Assembly (NCBI GenBank): GCA_934661135.1
Contig: CAKUJA010000018.1
Coordinates: 1-26,852 of the forward strand
From: an uncultured Oscillospiraceae bacterium
Lineage (GTDB): Bacteria > Bacillota > Clostridia > Oscillospirales > Oscillospiraceae
Reading direction: 5' to 3'
Length of the DNA: 26,852 nt
Position 1 is the first letter of the stretch. Each line of letters opens with the position of its first letter. The translations under genes were made by a program, and so were the position numbers. Positions 22,494 to 26,852 of this stretch are shown here, in pieces. The notes beneath the pieces are model-generated. The model saw only the letters and a program-made list of their open reading frames with translations, had not been told where the DNA came from and made no database searches.

Positions 22494-24932
22494 TTGCCTC
22501 GGAAACACAAAAAGAACGCCGCGGCGCTCGAAGTGCCGCAGCGTAAAGACCTTCCTGTTTTTCTCGCCGGCGCCGACGCCGGCCTGACCGACGATCAGAT
22601 TGCCGAACGCCTTGCCGCCGGCTGGGACAACCGTCCTGTCACGCCGCCGCGCAAAACCGCCGGCCAGATCATCAAAGAAAACGTATTTACCTACTTCAAC
22701 ATGATCTTCTTCCTGCTGGCGCTTTGCGTCATCGCAGTCGGCCAGTGGCTCAATCTGACGTTTATGGGCGTCGTTTTCTGCAATACCATCATCGGCACCG
22801 TACAGGATCTCCGCGCCCAGCGCAAGCTCGACAAGCTGAAGATTATGACGGCCGCGGAATTCGACGTCGTGCGAAACGGCACGCTCGAGCAGATCGAAGA
22901 ATCCCGTCTTGTGCGCGACGACATCGTCGTATTCGATCCCGGCTGTCAGATCTGCGCCGACGCCGAGGTCGTCTCCGGCGAGTGCCGCATCAATGAGGCG
23001 CTTGTCACCGGCGAATCCGATGAGATTGTCAAGCGTCCGGGCGACCGTCTGCTCTCCGGCAGCTTCGTCGTCAGCGGCTCGTGCCGCGCGCGGCTGACTG
23101 CCGTCGGTGCCGACTCCTTTGTCTCCAAGCTGACGCTGGAAGCCAAAAAGGCCGGCAAACAGCCAAAATCTGAGATGATGCGCTCTCTGACGAGCCTTAT
23201 CAAATGGATCGGCTTCCTCGTCATTCCGCTCGGCATTCTGATGTTTATCAAAGAGTACCGCTGGCTCGAGCGTGACGTTGTCACGTCCGTTGTCTCCACG
23301 GTCGGCTCCATCGTCGGCATGATCCCAGAAGGCTTGTACCTTCTGACAAGTCTTGCCCTCGTCGCCAGCATCATCCGTCTGGCAGGCCGCCGCACACTCG
23401 TCCATGATATGGACTGCATCGAGACGCTTGCCCGCGTCGATACGCTCTGCGTCGACAAAACCGGCACCATCACAGAGCCGACCATGATTGTCGACGATAT
23501 TGTGCCGCTTACCCCCGACCGCTTCTGCGAAGATGACATCCGCGGCATCATGGCCGACTATGTCGCCGCCATGCAGAGCGACAATGCCACCATGTCCGCG
23601 CTCAAGCAGTATTTCACCGGCGACACGCGCCGCACCGCGCAGGAGACCATGACGTTCTCCTCCGCAAAAAAATACGGCGGCGTACGCTTCCATGCCGACG
23701 AGACCTATCTGCTCGGCGCACCCGATATTCTGCTTGCCGCCCACCCCGGCGCAGAAGATGTGCTCCGTCAGGTGGAAGCCTTCTCCGCCAAAGGCTGCCG
23801 CGTGCTTCTGCTCGCCCTCTACGACGGCTCGCTGCAAGATGATGACCCCACGGCTCCTCTCATGCCGCTGTCGCTGATCCTGCTCTCCAATAAAATCCGT
23901 GAGACCGCCCCCGAGACTTTCCGCTACTTTGCCGAGCAGGGTGTCGCCGTCAAAGTCATCTCCGGCGACAATGCCCTCACAGTTTCCGAAGTTGCACGCC
24001 GCGCCGGCATCGAGGGCGCGGAGAACTATGTCGACGCCCGCACGCTGCAAACCGAAAAGCAGCTCACGCAGGCCGCCGAGCGCTATACGGTCTTTGGCCG
24101 TGTCACACCCGAGCAGAAAAAGCAGCTCGTGCTGGCCATGAAGTCCGCCGGCCATACCGTCGCTATGACCGGCGATGGCGTCAACGACGTGCTGGCTCTG
24201 CGCGAAGCCGATTGCTCCGTTGCCATGGCGTCCGGCAGCTCCGTCGCCTGTCAGGCGTCGCACATCGTCCTGCTGGACTCCGATTTTGCTGCCATGCCGT
24301 CGGTTGTGGCCGAAGGCCGCCGCGTCATCAACAACATTGAGCGCAGCGCGTCGCTCTATCTGGTGAAGAATATCTTCACGTTTATCCTCGCTATCACCAC
24401 GCTGATTTTTACGCTGCCCTATCCCTATTCTCCCGCGCAGCTCAGCCTGGTCAACGCGCTTACCATCGGCATTCCCTCGTTTATTCTCGCCATGGAGCCT
24501 AACGAAAACCGCATCAACGGCCATTTCCTCGGCAATGTTTTAAGGCGCGCGCTCCCCGCCGCGCTGGCCGATTATCTGCTTGTGCTCGGCGTCATGCTGT
24601 TCTACCTCGCGTTCCATCTCGAGGACGATATGCTCAGCACCATCAGCACCGGCATCATGGGTGTCGTCGGTCTGATGATGGTGTTCCGCACGTCGAAGCC
24701 GTTCAACACGCTCCGCATCGTGATGATGGCCTTCCTGACCGCAGCTTTCGCCGTCTGCTATTTCTTCTTCCCCACGTATTTCACGATCGAGCCGCTCAAC
24801 ACCCGCGGTCTGCTGATCTTCGTGGTCTTTGCGCTGCTGGCCTGCTCGGTGTTCTGGGCGCTGCGTCATCTCGGCCAATGGATCTCCGAGAAGATCCTGC
24901 ACCGAGCCTCCAAAAAGCAATCTCCGCAATAA
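22494..24932 (+). CDS. P-type cation-transporting ATPase, CtpE/Exp7-like
   Basis: An 812-residue P-type ATPase. Motifs present are LVTGESDEIV (actuator domain, 171-180), the TM4 ion-site motif GMIPEGLYLLTSLAL (275-289), the phosphorylation site CVDKTGTITEP (Asp321), a compact nucleotide domain with FSSAKKYGGVRF, and GDGVNDVLALREADCSVAM. About ten membrane helices are visible: two before the actuator, two around residues 235-295 and six at the C-terminus. The TM4 motif and short N domain resemble the CtpE/Exp7 group, for which calcium transport has been reported; the ion here is inferred. The start is TTG with AAAAGGAGGT 8 bases upstream. A two-component system follows after 19 bases. Confidence 0.92.
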   Translation: MPRKHKKNAAALEVPQRKDLPVFLAGADAGLTDDQIAERLAAGWDNRPVTPPRKTAGQIIKENVFTYFNMIFFLLALCVIAVGQWLNLTFMGVVFCNTIIGTVQDLRAQRKLDKLKIMTAAEFDVVRNGTLEQIEESRLVRDDIVVFDPGCQICADAEVVSGECRINEALVTGESDEIVKRPGDRLLSGSFVVSGSCRARLTAVGADSFVSKLTLEAKKAGKQPKSEMMRSLTSLIKWIGFLVIPLGILMFIKEYRWLERDVVTSVVSTVGSIVGMIPEGLYLLTSLALVASIIRLAGRRTLVHDMDCIETLARVDTLCVDKTGTITEPTMIVDDIVPLTPDRFCEDDIRGIMADYVAAMQSDNATMSALKQYFTGDTRRTAQETMTFSSAKKYGGVRFHADETYLLGAPDILLAAHPGAEDVLRQVEAFSAKGCRVLLLALYDGSLQDDDPTAPLMPLSLILLSNKIRETAPETFRYFAEQGVAVKVISGDNALTVSEVARRAGIEGAENYVDARTLQTEKQLTQAAERYTVFGRVTPEQKKQLVLAMKSAGHTVAMTGDGVNDVLALREADCSVAMASGSSVACQASHIVLLDSDFAAMPSVVAEGRRVINNIERSASLYLVKNIFTFILAITTLIFTLPYPYSPAQLSLVNALTIGIPSFILAMEPNENRINGHFLGNVLRRALPAALADYLLVLGVMLFYLAFHLEDDMLSTISTGIMGVVGLMMVFRTSKPFNTLRIVMMAFLTAAFAVCYFFFPTYFTIEPLNTRGLLIFVVFALLACSVFWALRHLGQWISEKILHRASKKQSPQ

Positions 24933-24951
24933 CACAGAAAGGAGCGCCGCC

Positions 24952-25626
24952 ATGTTTCACATTCTCGTCGTCGATGACGACAAAAATACCCGCCGCCTGA
25001 TGCAGGCGGTGCTCGAAGCGGAGCACTACACCGTCTCCACCGCCGCCGACGGCGAGGATGCCCTTGCCGTGCTCGACCGCGAACACGTCGATCTTGTCGT
25101 GCTCGATGTGATGATGCCCCGCATGGACGGTTACGCCTTCACCGCCACGCTGCGCGAAGCGCAGAGCGACCTCCCCATTCTCATGGTCTCCGCCAAGCAG
25201 CTCCCGGAGGATCGCAAGCAGGGCTTTCTCGTCGGCACCGACGACTATATGACAAAACCGGTCGACACCGAGGAGCTGCTCCTGCGCATCCGCGCGCTGC
25301 TGCGGCGGGCGCGCATCGTCAGCGAGCGCAAAATCGAACTCGGCGATGTCACGCTCGACTATGACTCCTTCACAGTCCGCCGCGGCAGCGAAGTGCAGGA
25401 GCTTCCGCAGAAAGAATTTCTCCTGCTCTATAAGCTCCTCTCCTACCCCGGCAAAATCTTCACCCGTATTCAGCTCATGGATGAAATCTGGGGTGCCGAC
25501 AGTGAAAGCGGTTGGGAGACCGTCACTGTCCACATCGGCCGCCTGCGCCGCCGCTTTGAAGGCTGGGCAGAATTCGAGATCGTCTCCGTGCGCGGTCTCG
25601 GCTATAAGGCGGTGAGGAAGGTATGA
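24952..25626 (+). CDS. OmpR/PhoB-family response regulator
   Basis: A 224-residue two-component regulator. The receiver domain has acidic residues VVDDD (6-10), phospho-acceptor Asp52 (VVLDVMMPRMDGY) and the conserved Lys in YMTKPVDTEEL. The C-terminal winged helix (LPQKEFLLLYKLLSYPGKIF, TVTVHIGRLRRRFE, SVRGLGYKAV) binds DNA. AAAGGAG lies 7 bases before the ATG at 24952; upstream in-frame ATGs lie inside the ATPase gene and were rejected. Its stop overlaps the kinase start by four bases. Position in the ATPase operon suggests that the pump or its ion is part of the regulated response, which is inference. Confidence 0.94.
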   Translation: MFHILVVDDDKNTRRLMQAVLEAEHYTVSTAADGEDALAVLDREHVDLVVLDVMMPRMDGYAFTATLREAQSDLPILMVSAKQLPEDRKQGFLVGTDDYMTKPVDTEELLLRIRALLRRARIVSERKIELGDVTLDYDSFTVRRGSEVQELPQKEFLLLYKLLSYPGKIFTRIQLMDEIWGADSESGWETVTVHIGRLRRRFEGWAEFEIVSVRGLGYKAVRKV

Positions 25627-26705
25627 AGCCACAGTCGCCCCAGCAGCGGCGCGAGCGCCGCGCGCTCACGCTGCTCTTTGCCGGCTTCGTCTTTGCCACG
25701 CTGCTTGTTGTCGTGCTCATTTCCGGTGCGGTGCTGCTGCTGCTTGTGCGCTCCGGCATCCTGTCCACACAGGACTACGACCCGCGCAGCGGCTATCTTC
25801 TCATCGGCCTGATGGTGCTGTTCAGCACACTCATGGGCGCGGTGCTCACCTTTTTTTCCGGCAATCTCATTACGCGTCCTGTTAACACCATCATCAGCGG
25901 CATGAACCACCTCGCCTCCGGCGACTACAAAACGCGCATCCATTTCCCCTCTTTCCTTGCACGCCAGCCGGTTATCGCCGAGCTGACCGACAGCTTCAAC
26001 ACCATGGCCGCCGAGCTTGAGGGCACCGAGCTGCTCCGCTCCGACTTCATCAATAATTTCTCACACGAATTCAAAACACCGATCGTCTCCATCGCCGGCT
26101 TTGCCAAGCTGCTGCGCTACGGCGATCTTTCCGCGCAGGAGCGCGACGAATACCTCGCCATCATTGAAGATGAATCCATGCGCCTTTCCGACATGGCGAC
26201 GAACGTGCTGAACATGACGAAGATCGAGAATCAGACGATTCTCACCGGCGTCACGCGCTTCAATCTCTCCGAGCAGCTTCGCAACTGCGTTCTGCTGCTC
26301 GAGCGCAAGTGGACGGAAAAATCGCTCGAGCTGGATCTTGAGTTCGAGGAATTTCTGATCGACGGCAACGAGGATCTCCTGCGGCAGGTCTGGATGAACC
26401 TGCTCGGCAACGCCGTCAAATTCACACCGACCGGCGGCACCGTCCGCCTTTCCGTGCAGGACAGCGGCGATACGCTCTCCGTCTCCGTTTCCAATACCGG
26501 CAGCAGCATCCCGCCGGATAAGCTCGAGACAATCTTCCGCAAATTCTATCAGGCCGACGAATCGCACGCCTCTGAGGGCAACGGCATCGGCCTTGCCATC
26601 GTCCGCAGCGTCGTCCGGCTCCATGGCGGCAGCGTCTACGCCGAAAGCCGTGACGACTATACCACCTTCACCGTCCGCCTGCCCAAAACACAGTCTCAAA
26701 AATAA
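25623..26705 (+). CDS. Sensor histidine kinase
   Basis: A 360-residue membrane kinase, partner of the preceding regulator. It has two membrane helices (about residues 15-42 and 58-79) with only a very short loop between them (VRSGILSTQDYDPRSG), so it has almost no outside sensing domain. A HAMP linker follows (about 80-135), then HisKA with NFSHEFKTPIVSIAGF (His148). The ATPase domain carries the N-box WMNLLGNAVKFTPTGG, the degenerate G1 VSNTGSSIPPDKL, the F-box FRKFYQADES and G2 GNGIGLAIVRSV. It probably senses a membrane or cytoplasmic signal. It starts four bases within the regulator gene and ends before a terminator. Confidence 0.93.
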   Translation: MKPQSPQQRRERRALTLLFAGFVFATLLVVVLISGAVLLLLVRSGILSTQDYDPRSGYLLIGLMVLFSTLMGAVLTFFSGNLITRPVNTIISGMNHLASGDYKTRIHFPSFLARQPVIAELTDSFNTMAAELEGTELLRSDFINNFSHEFKTPIVSIAGFAKLLRYGDLSAQERDEYLAIIEDESMRLSDMATNVLNMTKIENQTILTGVTRFNLSEQLRNCVLLLERKWTEKSLELDLEFEEFLIDGNEDLLRQVWMNLLGNAVKFTPTGGTVRLSVQDSGDTLSVSVSNTGSSIPPDKLETIFRKFYQADESHASEGNGIGLAIVRSVVRLHGGSVYAESRDDYTTFTVRLPKTQSQK

Positions 26706-26712
26706 GTTTTTT

Positions 26713-26767
26713 GAACCCATTCTTTTCTTTCTCTGCCAGAAATAAAAGCGTGGGTTTCTTTTTTTCA
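26713..26767 (+). terminator. Terminator of the ATPase-regulator-kinase operon
   Basis: An imperfect long stem pairs AACCCATTCTTTTCTTTCT with AGAAATAAAAGCGTGGGTT, followed by C and seven T residues. The left arm matches the T/C-rich hairpin module found at 20851-20871, so the terminator appears to be derived from, or part of, the dispersed repeat family. Confidence 0.75.
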
Positions 26768-26800
26768 AGTAGGTGCTCCGTCCGCCCATCCCCGCCGCAG

Positions 26801-26852
26801 CGGAATGCCTTCCCCTCCGGGGAAGGTGTCTGCGAAGCAGACGGATGAGGGT
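26801..26852. repeat. Double-hairpin dispersed repeat, copy 2 (cut by the window end)
   Basis: Identical to 20682-20733 except for one base. It holds the palindromes CCTTCCCCTCCGGGGAAGG and GTCTGCGAAGCAGAC. The repeat may continue beyond the window. Confidence 0.85.

Noticed and set aside
22464..24524. Long open frame on the minus strand opposite the P-type ATPase
   Set aside because: The plus strand encodes all P-type ATPase motifs. The antisense frame is low-complexity, rich in Gly/Asp/His/Ala, as expected opposite a GC-rich gene, and has no family signature.

Overview
The window looks like chromosomal DNA of a GC-rich, endospore-forming Firmicute, probably class Clostridia near the Oscillospiraceae/Ruminococcaceae. 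This rests on family knowledge: a spoIIAA-spoIIAB-sigF operon, YunB, MutS2, YqzL-RecO, a Val T-box and a TPP riboswitch, all in DNA of high GC. No phage, plasmid, CRISPR, rRNA or tRNA genes were seen. The genes are mostly housekeeping. The intergenic spaces are unusual, because they are packed with palindromic repeats and MITE-like elements.

Left part (1-11.4 kb, genes on the minus strand). Read in transcription order: a Val-specific T-box leader with a strong promoter (11.36-11.09 kb), about 0.7 kb of repeats, a YcxB-like membrane protein, and valS. A terminator then overlaps the likely promoter of spoIIAA-spoIIAB-sigF (anti-anti-sigma, anti-sigma and the first forespore sigma factor). Next, from its own promoter, comes pcrA, then a MITE-like insertion, yunB and ligA.

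Middle part (11.4-19.4 kb, minus strand). An HD-domain protein, yqzL (43 codons, overlapping recO), recO and mutS2 form one co-directional DNA-repair cluster. Then comes an HPr/Crh-like protein with Tyr at position 15 and its own promoter and terminator. It is followed by uvrC-rsmD-coaD-(coiled-coil protein), all overlapping in a chain.

Right part (19.4-26.9 kb). A small membrane protein on the plus strand faces thiT (ECF thiamine transporter S-component) on the minus strand across a shared terminator. thiT has a complete TPP-riboswitch leader. After about 0.8 kb of repeats comes a thiamine pyrophosphokinase gene (thiN) on the plus strand, broken by an apparent single-base frameshift. A second, distinct MITE-like element follows. 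The last block is a plus-strand operon of a CtpE/Exp7-type P-type cation ATPase, an OmpR-type response regulator and a sensor kinase.

Repeats: family A, about 163 bp with mariner-like TA-ended inverted ends (two copies plus a solo end); family B, 272 bp with near-perfect 22-24 bp ends (one copy); and a composite palindrome mosaic of GTAGGGGCGGAC boxes and T/C-rich hairpins, present twice in the same module order near 10.7 and 21.0 kb, with fragments at the right end.
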